DNA of 6,448 nucleotides from Comamonadaceae bacterium (GTDB lineage Bacteria; Pseudomonadota; Gammaproteobacteria; Burkholderiales; Burkholderiaceae_C), in assembly GCA_947478935.1 (NCBI GenBank), contig CANJXV010000149.1, positions 1 through 6,448 on the forward strand. Direction: 5' to 3'. This document shows, one piece after another, positions 1-6,448 of this stretch. The first letter of the stretch is position 1; each line of letters starts with the position of its first letter. The position numbers and the translations under genes were made by a program. A model generated the notes under the pieces. It worked only from the letters and a program-made list of their open reading frames with translations. It was not told where the DNA came from and ran no database searches.

Positions 1-50
1 AGCCACCTTTGCGGCTCAATCGGATCCCTCTTTTTTATAGCTAGGCGATC
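1..50 (+). other. Spacer upstream of pstC, probably the end of the pstS-pstC gap
   Basis: No coding region is supported here. The stretch contains a short AGCC/GGCT inverted repeat (1-4 with 13-16, 8-nt loop) and a run of six T at 31-36. AGG at 43-45 lies 5 nt before the pstC ATG and is the likely, weak, ribosome binding site. The T run after a possible hairpin could mark a partial terminator or attenuator between pstS and pstC, but the 4-bp stem is too weak to claim this and any better stem would lie left of the window. Confidence 0.4.
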
Positions 51-1016
51 ATGAATCCATCTTTAGCTCCCAAGCGAGCACGCAGCGGCCCGCTAGTGGA
101 CCAAATATTCGGCATCCTGGCCAAGTCTGCCGCCTTGCTAACGCTGGCCTTGTTAGCGGCAATTCTTTTTTCACTGACGGTGAGCGCCTGGCCCGCCATC
201 CACAAGTATGGACTGTCGTTTTTGACCAGTACCGTGTGGGATCCGGTGCAGGAGGAATTTGGTGGGCTGGTAATGATTTATGGCACCGTCGCCACTTCAT
301 TGATTGCGCTGTTGATCGCAGTGCCGGTGAGTTTTGGTATTGCGCTGTTCCTGACGGAGTTGTCGCCTTCTTGGCTGAAAAGGCCTCTGGGTACCGCCAT
401 TGAACTTTTGGCTGCGGTCCCGTCCATTGTGTACGGTATGTGGGGCTTGCTGGTCTTTGGGCCTGTGCTTGCGACCTATGTACAGACTCCATTGCAAACG
501 GCTTTTGCTGGTGTGCCCTATTTAGGGGCTTTTGTATCCGGACCGCCAGTTGGTATTGGTATTTTGTCGGCTGGCATTATCTTGGCCATCATGATTATTC
601 CCTTCATATCCGCAGTCATGCGTGATGTCTTTGAAGTTACCCCGCCCATGCTCAAAGAGTCTGCCTATGGCCTGGGCGCAACGACCTGGGAAGTAGTTTC
701 GCGCGTAGTCTTGCCCTATACCAAGACCGGGGTGATTGGCGGAATCATGTTGGGTTTGGGCCGGGCCATTGGCGAAACCATGGCGGTTACCTTTGTAATT
801 GGTAACTTCAACCAACTAGATTCGCTAAGTTTGTTCCAAGCCGCCAACAGCATTACTTCTGCGCTCGCCAATGAATTTGCCGAAGCCGGGGAAGGATTGC
901 ACCAAGCGGCGTTGATGTACCTGGGTCTGGTCCTATTTTTCATCACCTTTGTAATTTTGTCGCTGTCCAAAGTATTGCTGGCGCAGTTACGTAAAGGCGA
1001 GGGAACGAAAACATGA
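51..1016 (+). CDS. pstC: Phosphate ABC transporter permease PstC
   Basis: One of the two inner-membrane permease subunits of the high-affinity phosphate importer PstSCAB; with PstA it forms the channel that receives phosphate from periplasmic PstS and is driven by PstB. The 321-residue product is close to the usual family length. About six hydrophobic segments are visible (roughly residues 21-47, 72-102, 115-142, 165-190, 224-252 and 285-310). The cytoplasmic EAA coupling loop starts at E203 (ESAYGLGA) and ends in L221-P222. It is followed by the PstC hallmark GRAIGETMAV, whose R238 and E242 match the charged pair known to matter for transport in PstC. Residues 119-132 (LLAAVPSIVYGMWG) are also typical. 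ATG at 51 is chosen because a cytoplasmic basic leader precedes the first membrane segment and AGG sits 5 nt upstream. The stop overlaps the pstA start by 4 nt (ATGA), indicating translational coupling. Confidence 0.97.
   Translation: MNPSLAPKRARSGPLVDQIFGILAKSAALLTLALLAAILFSLTVSAWPAIHKYGLSFLTSTVWDPVQEEFGGLVMIYGTVATSLIALLIAVPVSFGIALFLTELSPSWLKRPLGTAIELLAAVPSIVYGMWGLLVFGPVLATYVQTPLQTAFAGVPYLGAFVSGPPVGIGILSAGIILAIMIIPFISAVMRDVFEVTPPMLKESAYGLGATTWEVVSRVVLPYTKTGVIGGIMLGLGRAIGETMAVTFVIGNFNQLDSLSLFQAANSITSALANEFAEAGEGLHQAALMYLGLVLFFITFVILSLSKVLLAQLRKGEGTKT
999..1004 (+). promoter_or_regulatory. Shine-Dalgarno of pstA inside the end of pstC
   Basis: GAGGGA lies 8 nt before the ATG at 1013, near ideal spacing. 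It supports this pstA start, which overlaps the pstC stop codon as ATGA. Confidence 0.7.
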
Positions 1017-1876
1017 GCACGAATGCATTATTGGCCTCGCGCCAGGCGCGGTTTGCCAGCCGCAAGCGGGTCAACTTGGTGGCTATCGCCTTGGCCATGG
1101 CGGCTATGGCGTTTGGACTCTTTTGGCTGTTTTGGATTCTTTTTGAGACCGTGCGCCTGGGTATCGATGGCCTGACTTTTGCCACCCTGACCCAAATGAC
1201 GCCGCCCCCCAATGAAGAAGGCGGCTTGGCCAATGCCATCTACGGCTCTTTCCTGATGGTGACTTTGGCGACTTTAGTGGGTGCCCCCGTTGGCATCATG
1301 GCGGGGATCTATCTGGCGGAGTTTGACTCCAAAAGCTGGCTTGCCGAGACCACGCGTTTTGTTAACGACATCCTGCTATCTGCGCCATCGATTGTGATCG
1401 GCCTATTTGTCTATTCGGTGGTGGTGTCCAGTTTCAGGTCATTTTCGGGCTTTGCCGGGGTGGTAGCACTGGCGCTGATCGTTATTCCTGTGGTCATTCG
1501 TACTACCGAAGATATGCTGCGACTGGTGCCCGCTGGTCTGCGGGAGGCCGCTTACGCCTTGGGCGCGCCCAAATGGAAAGTGATTGCGAGCATCACCATG
1601 AAGGCGGCCAGAGCCGGGGTGCTCACCGGCGTTTTGCTGGCCGTGGCGCGTATTGCCGGGGAAACGGCTCCCTTATTGTTTACCGCCTTGAGCAACCAGT
1701 TCTGGACTTCCAGCTTGAGCGAACCCATGGCCAGCCTGCCGGTCACGATATTTAAGTTCGCCATGAGCCCGTACGAAAACTGGCAAAAACTGGCCTGGGC
1801 CGGTGTGTTCCTCATCACGCTGGCGGTGCTTGGACTCAATATCGTAGCGCGCGTCTTGACGCGTCAAAAATCCTGA
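1013..1876 (+). CDS. pstA: Phosphate ABC transporter permease PstA
   Basis: Second inner-membrane permease of the PstSCAB phosphate importer, partner of PstC. The 287-residue protein has a basic N-terminus (residues 9-20), a first membrane segment at about 21-45, and further segments at about 78-102, 117-140, 147-165, 201-226 and 261-282. The EAA loop begins REAAYALGA (177-185). The family hallmark ARIAGETAPLLFTALSNQFW (212-231) carries R213 and E217, equivalent to the conserved transport-critical charges. One oddity: where the EAA loop normally ends in Leu-Pro before AAR-G, this protein has M196-K197 (ITMKAARAG). The start overlaps the pstC stop by 4 nt and has a GAGGGA ribosome binding site, so the two permeases are probably made in matched amounts. 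pstB follows after 22 nt. Confidence 0.97.
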   Translation: MSTNALLASRQARFASRKRVNLVAIALAMAAMAFGLFWLFWILFETVRLGIDGLTFATLTQMTPPPNEEGGLANAIYGSFLMVTLATLVGAPVGIMAGIYLAEFDSKSWLAETTRFVNDILLSAPSIVIGLFVYSVVVSSFRSFSGFAGVVALALIVIPVVIRTTEDMLRLVPAGLREAAYALGAPKWKVIASITMKAARAGVLTGVLLAVARIAGETAPLLFTALSNQFWTSSLSEPMASLPVTIFKFAMSPYENWQKLAWAGVFLITLAVLGLNIVARVLTRQKS

Positions 1877-1898
1877 ACGTTTTCGGATCACTTGTATC

Positions 1899-2678
1899 AT
1901 GCTCAAAACAGACACCGGCATTGCCCGCACCAAAATCGCCATCAAAGACCTGAATTTTTACTACGGGAAATTCAAGGCATTGAAGGACATCAATTTGGAA
2001 ATCCCAGAGGGCAGGGTAACCGCCTTTATCGGACCTTCAGGTTGCGGCAAATCGACGCTCTTGCGTGTGCTCAACCGTATGTTTGAGCTCTACCCGGAGC
2101 AGCGCGCTGAGGGCCAAATTTTGCTCGATGGCGAAGACTTGCTTAACAGCAAAGAAGACGTAGCCCTGTTGCGTGCCAAAGTCGGTATGGTGTTCCAAAA
2201 GCCGACGCCTTTCCCCATGTCTATTTTTGACAATGTGGCATTTGGCGTGAAATTGTTTGAAAGCCTTAACGCCAGCGACCTAGAGGAGCGGGTGGAATGG
2301 GCCTTGCGTAAATCTGCGCTCTGGACGGAGGTCAAAGACAAGTTGCACCAAAGTGGCTCCAGCCTGTCTGGCGGGCAGCAACAGCGCTTGTGCATCGCGC
2401 GCGGTATTGCCATCAAGCCTGAAGTGCTTCTTTTGGACGAGCCTTGCTCTGCGCTGGATCCCATTTCTACGGCCAAGGTGGAAGAGCTGATTGTCGAACT
2501 CAAGGCCGATTACACCGTCGTGATCGTGACCCACAATATGCAACAGGCTGCACGCTGCAGCGATTACACGGCCTATATGTACTTGGGTGACCTGATCGAG
2601 TTTGGTGAAACAGAGCAAATGTTTTTCAAGCCCAAACGCAAAGAGACGGAAGACTATATTACCGGTCGTTTCGGTTAA
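1899..2678 (+). CDS. pstB: Phosphate ABC transporter ATP-binding protein PstB
   Basis: Cytoplasmic ATPase that dimerises and powers phosphate import through PstC-PstA. The 259-residue product has the family length and every expected motif: Walker A GPSGCGKST (45-53), Q-loop Q100 in VFQKPTPFPMSIFDNVAFG, the ABC signature LSGGQ (156-160), Walker B VLLLDEP (176-182), D-loop SALD (184-187) and switch histidine H212 in VTHNMQQAAR. The QKPTPFPMSI sequence after the Q-loop and the C-terminal TEDYITGRFG are characteristic of PstB rather than other importer ATPases. The ribosome binding site is weak (GGA at 1885-1887, about 11 nt upstream), so translation may depend partly on ribosomes finishing pstA, 22 nt upstream. 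A 54-nt gap separates it from phoU. Confidence 0.98.
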   Translation: MLKTDTGIARTKIAIKDLNFYYGKFKALKDINLEIPEGRVTAFIGPSGCGKSTLLRVLNRMFELYPEQRAEGQILLDGEDLLNSKEDVALLRAKVGMVFQKPTPFPMSIFDNVAFGVKLFESLNASDLEERVEWALRKSALWTEVKDKLHQSGSSLSGGQQQRLCIARGIAIKPEVLLLDEPCSALDPISTAKVEELIVELKADYTVVIVTHNMQQAARCSDYTAYMYLGDLIEFGETEQMFFKPKRKETEDYITGRFG

Positions 2679-2686
2679 TCCGTTTT

Positions 2687-2692
2687 TATACT
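2687..2692 (+). promoter_or_regulatory. Possible -10 element of an internal phoU promoter
   Basis: TATACT matches the sigma-70 -10 consensus at five of six positions and lies in the pstB-phoU gap. A transcript from it would begin near 2699 and give a leader of about 34 nt carrying the phoU ribosome binding site. No recognisable -35 hexamer sits 15-19 nt upstream and there is no extended -10 TG, so this is only a candidate. Confidence 0.2.
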
Positions 2693-2721
2693 TTAGCGAA
2701 CTAGTCCCTTTTCCAACCCAT

Positions 2722-2728
2722 GAGGAAG
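2722..2728 (+). promoter_or_regulatory. Shine-Dalgarno of phoU
   Basis: GAGGAAG ends 4 nt before the ATG at 2733. It is the strongest ribosome binding site in the window and fixes the phoU start. Confidence 0.75.
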
Positions 2729-2732
2729 CCCC

Positions 2733-3434
2733 ATGCCTGATAAACATTTATCAACCCAATTCGACTCAGAATTGACCTCGGTGTCATCGCAGGTGATGGA
2801 AATGGGTGGTTTGGTGGAATCGCAGATTATTCGTGCTATTTTCGCGCTTTCCCATTTCAACATCGAGGCGGCAGATGAGGTAGCTGGTAAGGAAGCTCGA
2901 GTCAATGCGATGGAACTTGAAATTGACCGCGATCTTTCGTCGATCATCGCGCGCCGTCAACCCACGGCGCGCGATCTGCGCTTGCTGATAGCGATCTCCA
3001 AGACCACCGCCAACTTGGAACGGGTAGGCGATGAAGCTGCCAAGATTGCCCGCATGGTCCGCTCCATTATTGAAAGTGGCTCGCCGCGCTCATTGCCATC
3101 TTTGGAGTTGCGTTACGCCGCAGACTTGGCATCCGGCCTACTGAACAAGGCACTCGATGCCTTTGCCCGTCTGGATGTGAATGCCGCTTTAAGTATCTTG
3201 AAAGAAGACGATATCATCGATCAGGAGTTTGATGGCTTTGTGCGCAAGCTCATCACTTACATGATGGAAGACCCACGCATGATTTCCCCTAGCTTGGACC
3301 TTCTGTTTTTGGCCAAAGCGATTGAGCGTATCGGTGACCACTCCAAGAACATTGCCGAATTTATCATCTACGTGGTTAAAGGCGAGGACGTGCGCCACAG
3401 CAGCATTGACCAGGTGGAGCAAGTCATCAAATGA
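2733..3434 (+). CDS. phoU: Phosphate signalling regulator PhoU
   Basis: Cytoplasmic helical protein that links the Pst transporter to the PhoR sensor and keeps the Pho regulon off when phosphate is plentiful. The 233-residue length fits the family. It shows the expected two repeated three-helix PhoU domains, each with the metal-binding signature: E96-R-V-G-D100-EAAKIA in the first half and E198-R-I-G-D202-HSKNIAEF in the second. The conserved RQPTARDLR stretch is at 75-83. The ATG is supported by the GAGGAAG site. The stop codon overlaps the phoB start by 4 nt (ATGA), so the regulator is coupled to the response regulator as well as being downstream of the transporter genes. Confidence 0.97.
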   Translation: MPDKHLSTQFDSELTSVSSQVMEMGGLVESQIIRAIFALSHFNIEAADEVAGKEARVNAMELEIDRDLSSIIARRQPTARDLRLLIAISKTTANLERVGDEAAKIARMVRSIIESGSPRSLPSLELRYAADLASGLLNKALDAFARLDVNAALSILKEDDIIDQEFDGFVRKLITYMMEDPRMISPSLDLLFLAKAIERIGDHSKNIAEFIIYVVKGEDVRHSSIDQVEQVIK

Positions 3435-4162
3435 GAAACACGCCCACGGTGTTATTGGTCGAGGATGAACCCTCGATTGCCGAACTCATCGCGGTCAACT
3501 TACGGCATAACGGGTTCCGCCCGATATGGGCCATGGACAGCGTCAGTGCGCAGCGGGAAATGGACGCTGCCCTGCCCGATCTGATCTTATTGGACTGGAT
3601 GTTGCCCGGCGAGAGTGGGCTTTCTCTGGCCAAGCGCTGGCGCGGCAATGAGCGGACCAAGGCGGTACCACTGATTATGCTGACGGCGCGTGGCGACGAG
3701 GCGGACCGGGTGGCGGGCTTAGATGCCGGTGCCGATGATTACATCGCCAAGCCTTTCTCCACCAAAGAACTGTTGGCCCGAGTGCGTGCAGTGCTGCGCC
3801 GCCGGGCTCCGCAAATCAAAGATGAAGCTATTTTGATATCAGGCTTGCGGCTTGATTCGGCTACACACCGAGTGTCGTTCAATGACCAGGCGATCAAGCT
3901 GGGACCCACTGAATTCAAGTTGTTGCAGTACCTGATGGGCCACGCTGAGCGCGTGCATAGCCGCGGGCAGTTGCTCGATAAGGTGTGGGGTGACCATGTT
4001 TATATCGAGGAGCGCACGGTGGATGTGCATGTCAAACGCCTGCGTGAAGCCTTGGGTGATGCTTCCGCCATGGTCGAGACGGTGCGCGGTGCGGGTTATC
4101 GCTTGACGGCCAAACCGCAGCTACAAGCACAGTCCAGCGACTTGGCCGGGCAAGCGGGTTGA
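3431..4162 (+). CDS. phoB: Phosphate regulon response regulator PhoB
   Basis: OmpR/PhoB-family transcription factor that is phosphorylated by PhoR and activates Pho-box promoters. The receiver domain covers about residues 5-122: acidic pocket E11-D12, phosphoacceptor D55 in LILLDWMLPG, switch T85 and K107 in AKPFS. The W after D55 is typical of PhoB. The winged-helix DNA-binding domain covers about 135-227, with LGPTEFKLLQYLM, the recognition-helix region RTVDVHVKRLREALG (195-209) and the VRGAGYRL wing (218-225). At 243 residues it is slightly longer than the E. coli protein because of a Gln/Ala/Ser-rich tail after 227 that probably has no folded structure. The ATG at 3431 overlaps the phoU stop; GGAG at 3416-3419 is a modest ribosome binding site, so coupling to phoU is likely. 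Confidence 0.96.
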   Translation: MRNTPTVLLVEDEPSIAELIAVNLRHNGFRPIWAMDSVSAQREMDAALPDLILLDWMLPGESGLSLAKRWRGNERTKAVPLIMLTARGDEADRVAGLDAGADDYIAKPFSTKELLARVRAVLRRRAPQIKDEAILISGLRLDSATHRVSFNDQAIKLGPTEFKLLQYLMGHAERVHSRGQLLDKVWGDHVYIEERTVDVHVKRLREALGDASAMVETVRGAGYRLTAKPQLQAQSSDLAGQAG

Positions 4163-4178
4163 CTGCCTCTAGTTTTAC

Positions 4179-5549
4179 ATGCTAATTCGCCTCCTTAGTT
4201 TTGCCTTGTTCCAAGGCGTGGGTGCCTTATTGGCGGCCACTTTCATGCATGTTTTTGCACCATCCCACGGTGGCGTCGTAGTCTCTTCGCTTGTTGGTGC
4301 TTTAGGGGCTACGTATTTTTGGTTGTTGTGGGATTTGTCGCGCGGATTGCGCGTCATGCGCTGGTTGCGCAGCGAGGAGACCCGCGAGGTCGCTGTGGAA
4401 TCCGGTTTATGGGGTGAGTTTTCGAACCGCATACGGCGTGTTTTGCGCAACAACGAACGTGCCGTGCAGCAACGGGACGAGCGGCTACAGGAATTCTTAG
4501 CTGCCATGCAGGCTTCGCCTAATGGCGTGGTGTTGCTGGATAGAGAATTCCGCATCGAATGGCTGAACGAGTCGGCGGAATTGCATTTTGGTTTGGATGC
4601 GCGGCGCGATTTGCAGCAGCACTTTGCAAATTTAGTGCGCGACCCTAGCTTTGCGGCCTATTTTTCTGCCAAAGACTTTGAAAAGGATGTGCTCATGCCG
4701 GGCCGCGCCAGCACCGCGTCCTTGCCCGTGCGGCTGTCGGTCCATGTGCATCCCTATGGGGATGGACGCAGCTTATTGCTGTCGCGCGATGTCACCGCAG
4801 TAGAGCAGGCCGAGGCGATGCGCCGCGATTTTGTAGCCAATGTGTCGCATGAAATCCGCACCCCATTGACGGTGCTTGGCGGCTTTGTGGAAACGCTGCA
4901 AACGCTTTCACTCAATGATGCCGAGCGCGCACGCTATCTGGATTTAATGGCCCAACAGGCCTCGCGCATGCAGTCCCTGGTCAGTGACTTGTTAACGCTT
5001 TCGCGCTTGGAGGGCAGTCCGCTGCCTTCTGCGCATGAGTGGGTGGATGTCAGCTTCTTGGTGGATCAATGCCGCCAAGAAGCGGGTGAGTTATCGCGCG
5101 TCTTGTGGGGCCAAACCCATAGCCTGTGCTTCGAAATTCAGAGCGGTTTGTCGCTGGCGGGTTCGGCTGTCGAGTTACACAGTGCATTTTTCAATCTCAT
5201 CGGCAATGCGGTGCGCTACACCCCGGCGGGTAAGTCCATCCGCGTCGTTGCCAGGGCGATGGACGATGGCGGCGCGCTCTTTGCCGTCCATGACCAGGGC
5301 ATGGGCATTGCGCAAGAGCATATTCCGCGACTGACCGAGCGCTTTTACCGGGTCGATCGCAGCCGCTCCCGTGACACCGGTGGCACCGGCCTGGGGCTGG
5401 CCATTGTCAAACACGTGGTGCAGCGCCACGGCGCCGAACTGTCGATTGCCAGCGTTCCAGGGGAAGGCTCCAACTTTCAGATTCTCTTCCCACCGCACCG
5501 GGTGCAGTTCCTGCCCGAGCCAGCGCCCGCAGAAGCAATTGCCGCATAA
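4179..5549 (+). CDS. phoR: Phosphate regulon sensor histidine kinase PhoR
   Basis: Inner-membrane histidine kinase that phosphorylates PhoB under phosphate limitation and is held in its phosphatase state by Pst/PhoU. In the 456 residues one sees two membrane segments (about 2-26 and 33-52) joined by only a few residues, so there is no periplasmic sensor domain, as usual for PhoR. A charged linker follows, then a PAS-like domain (about 103-205, with SPNGVVLLD and FRIEWLN). The HisKA domain has H224 in SHEIRTPL. The ATPase domain has the N box NLIGNAVRYTP (339-349), G1 box DQGMGI (372-377), F389 and G2 box GGTGLGLAIV (401-410). All catalytic elements are intact. The start has no visible Shine-Dalgarno; an in-frame TAG at 4170-4172 excludes a longer form, and translation is probably coupled to phoB 16 nt upstream. 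The C-terminal tail rich in Pro, Ala and Glu (446-456) is unremarkable. Confidence 0.95.
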   Translation: MLIRLLSFALFQGVGALLAATFMHVFAPSHGGVVVSSLVGALGATYFWLLWDLSRGLRVMRWLRSEETREVAVESGLWGEFSNRIRRVLRNNERAVQQRDERLQEFLAAMQASPNGVVLLDREFRIEWLNESAELHFGLDARRDLQQHFANLVRDPSFAAYFSAKDFEKDVLMPGRASTASLPVRLSVHVHPYGDGRSLLLSRDVTAVEQAEAMRRDFVANVSHEIRTPLTVLGGFVETLQTLSLNDAERARYLDLMAQQASRMQSLVSDLLTLSRLEGSPLPSAHEWVDVSFLVDQCRQEAGELSRVLWGQTHSLCFEIQSGLSLAGSAVELHSAFFNLIGNAVRYTPAGKSIRVVARAMDDGGALFAVHDQGMGIAQEHIPRLTERFYRVDRSRSRDTGGTGLGLAIVKHVVQRHGAELSIASVPGEGSNFQILFPPHRVQFLPEPAPAEAIAA

Positions 5550-5601
5550 GGTGATACTGCAACCCACAGCGTTGTAGGCCTCAGTCGCGATGGGCCTTGG
5601 C

Positions 5602-5627
5602 GCCTTGCGTCCGTTCTGGTGCAAGGC
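5602..5627. repeat. Inverted repeat between phoR and zapE
   Basis: GCCTTGC (5602-5608) and GCAAGGC (5621-5627) are perfect 7-bp inverted copies. The stem can extend by two G-U pairs and a C-G pair to leave a 6-nt loop (5612-5617). No T run follows, so it does not look like a standard intrinsic terminator. It overlaps the proposed -35 region of the zapE promoter, which would allow it to be an operator, but that is inference. Confidence 0.5.
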
Positions 5628-5632
5628 ACAAT
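5605..5632 (+). promoter_or_regulatory. Candidate sigma-70 promoter for zapE
   Basis: TTGCGT (5605-5610) as -35 and CACAAT (5627-5632) as -10 are separated by 16 nt; the -10 matches consensus at four of six positions and the -35 at three. Transcription would start about 7 nt after the -10, near 5639, only about 4 nt before the zapE ATG at 5643. The zapE message would then be almost leaderless, which fits the absence of a properly spaced Shine-Dalgarno. Confidence 0.4.
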
Positions 5633-5642
5633 AGCTCCCGCT

Positions 5643-6448
5643 ATGTCAGTGCTTGATTACTACCGCAAAGAATTGTCGGCCAGGGGGTTCCAAAGCGATC
5701 CGGCCCAATTGCGCGCGTTGCAGGCTTTGGATTTGTGCGCCAAGGAGTGGGCGGTTTACAAGGAAAAACGTGGAACTTCCTTCAAAAAGCTGATCCACCA
5801 TCCCCCGATTCCCCGGGGTGTGTACCTGTATGGCGGGGTGGGCAGGGGCAAGAGTTTCTTAATGGACTGTTTTTTTGAAGCGGTGCCGCTGCAGCGCAAA
5901 GTCCGCTTGCATTTCCATGAATTTATGCGTGAAGTACATCGCGAGCTGCATGATTTGCAAGGTACTGCCAACCCGCTAGACGTGCTGGGTGAACGCATCG
6001 CCCACCGGTACAAGCTGATTTGTTTTGATGAGTTTCATGTCGCAGACATTACCGACGCATTGATTTTGCACAGGCTGCTTGTAGCCCTCCACACCCATGA
6101 AGTGGGGTTTGTGACAACCTCCAATTTCAAGCCCGACGATTTATACCCCGGCGGTATGCACCGAGACCGAATGCTGGGTGCGATTGAATTTTTAAACCAA
6201 CACATGCAGGTGATCAACGTGGACAATGGCGTGGACTATCGCCGCCTGGCCATGGGTGCACTAGATTTGTACCATGTCCCTAACGGGCCTGCTGCGGACC
6301 AGGCCATGGCCCAAGCCTTTGCCAAGGTAGCCGAAGCGCAGGACGGTGAGCGCGTATTGCGCATCGAGCAGCGCAGCATCGTGGCGCGTAAGCGTGCCGG
6401 TGGCGTCGTGTGGTTCGACTTCAAAGAACTGTGCGGCGGTCCGCGCTC
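5643..6448 (+). CDS. zapE: Cell division protein ZapE (AFG1-like ATPase), 3' end outside the window
   Basis: AFG1-family P-loop ATPase; in E. coli ZapE associates with the FtsZ ring and is needed for division under stress, and the eukaryotic relatives Afg1/LACE1 act in mitochondria. The 268 complete codons visible are roughly the first three quarters of a usual protein of about 365-375 residues. Walker A is GGVGRGKS (64-71). Walker B is CFDEFHVADITD (127-138), with D129-E130 and the FHV-DI-D pattern typical of this family. The sensor-like TTSNFKPDDLYPGGMHRDRML (158-178, with N161) includes R174, the likely arginine finger. FDFKELCGGPR near the edge matches the conserved C-terminal block. ATG at 5643 is the only ATG in this frame after the phoR stop, and MSVLDYYRKEL resembles known ZapE N-termini. 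It lies in the same frame as phoR, with no stop codon between 5550 and 5642. No clear ribosome binding site is present. Confidence 0.93.
   Translation, partial: MSVLDYYRKELSARGFQSDPAQLRALQALDLCAKEWAVYKEKRGTSFKKLIHHPPIPRGVYLYGGVGRGKSFLMDCFFEAVPLQRKVRLHFHEFMREVHRELHDLQGTANPLDVLGERIAHRYKLICFDEFHVADITDALILHRLLVALHTHEVGFVTTSNFKPDDLYPGGMHRDRMLGAIEFLNQHMQVINVDNGVDYRRLAMGALDLYHVPNGPAADQAMAQAFAKVAEAQDGERVLRIEQRSIVARKRAGGVVWFDFKELCGGPR

Noticed and set aside
1..36. Hairpin AGCC/GGCT followed by six T, looking like a terminator or attenuator before pstC
   Set aside because: The visible stem is only 4 bp and 14 nt separate it from the T run; the left part of any real structure would lie outside the window.
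49..492. 147-codon open frame on the minus strand opposite pstC
   Set aside because: Its translation is rich in Arg, Pro, Ser and Gln, with no recognisable domain; it is the antisense shadow of a clearly real membrane protein gene.
2780..2795. TGTCATCGCAG resembling half of a Pho box near the start of phoU
   Set aside because: It is a single half-site inside coding sequence, without the second direct repeat at an 11-bp period that a Pho box needs.
5576..5597. AGGCC/GGCCT inverted repeat after phoR as a terminator
   Set aside because: Only 5 bp of stem with a 12-nt loop and no T run following; it could easily arise by chance.
5175..5624. 149-codon minus-strand open frame across the end of phoR and the gap
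   Set aside because: It is mostly antisense to the conserved ATPase domain of PhoR, has no family resemblance, and no promoter or ribosome binding site was seen for it.
5550..5642. Longer zapE starting at the in-frame GTG at 5619, or further up the open frame after the phoR stop
   Set aside because: The frame is open by chance. The GTG sits inside the inverted repeat and promoter region, has no ribosome binding site, and the ATG at 5643 gives the usual family N-terminus.

Overview
The window is an ordinary, well-ordered phosphate-uptake and phosphate-sensing locus of a Gram-negative proteobacterium. All genes are on the + strand: pstC, pstA, pstB, phoU, phoB, phoR, then the 5' part of zapE, which runs off the right edge. 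Base composition is moderate (mid-50s % GC by eye). The gene order pst-phoU-phoB-phoR and the style of the proteins suggest a betaproteobacterium, probably Burkholderiales and perhaps Comamonadaceae. That placement is inference from remembered family resemblance, not from a search.

Layout. Bases 1-50 are the end of the spacer upstream of pstC; pstS, the periplasmic phosphate-binding protein gene, would be expected just to the left but is not visible. Bases 51-2678 encode the ABC transporter: permeases PstC and PstA (genes overlapping by 4 nt) and the ATPase PstB (22-nt gap). A 54-nt gap with a good Shine-Dalgarno leads to phoU (2733-3434). phoU overlaps phoB (3431-4162) by 4 nt, and phoR (4179-5549) follows after 16 nt. 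This tight packing suggests one transcriptional unit. A 93-nt gap (5550-5642) then holds a perfect 7-bp inverted repeat and a plausible promoter very close to the zapE start codon.

How it works together (family knowledge). PstSCAB imports phosphate and, through PhoU, signals phosphate sufficiency to PhoR. When phosphate is scarce PhoR phosphorylates PhoB, which activates Pho-regulon promoters, normally including the one upstream of pstS. No convincing Pho box was seen inside this window. ZapE is an AFG1-like ATPase linked to the cell-division ring and is probably a separate transcription unit.

No undescribed system was found. All genes are intact apart from the edge-truncated zapE, key catalytic residues are present, and there are no mobile elements, RNA genes or CRISPR repeats. 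The points worth a second look are small: the zapE promoter and hairpin arrangement, a changed residue in the PstA coupling loop, a phoR start without a Shine-Dalgarno, and a possible internal promoter before phoU.
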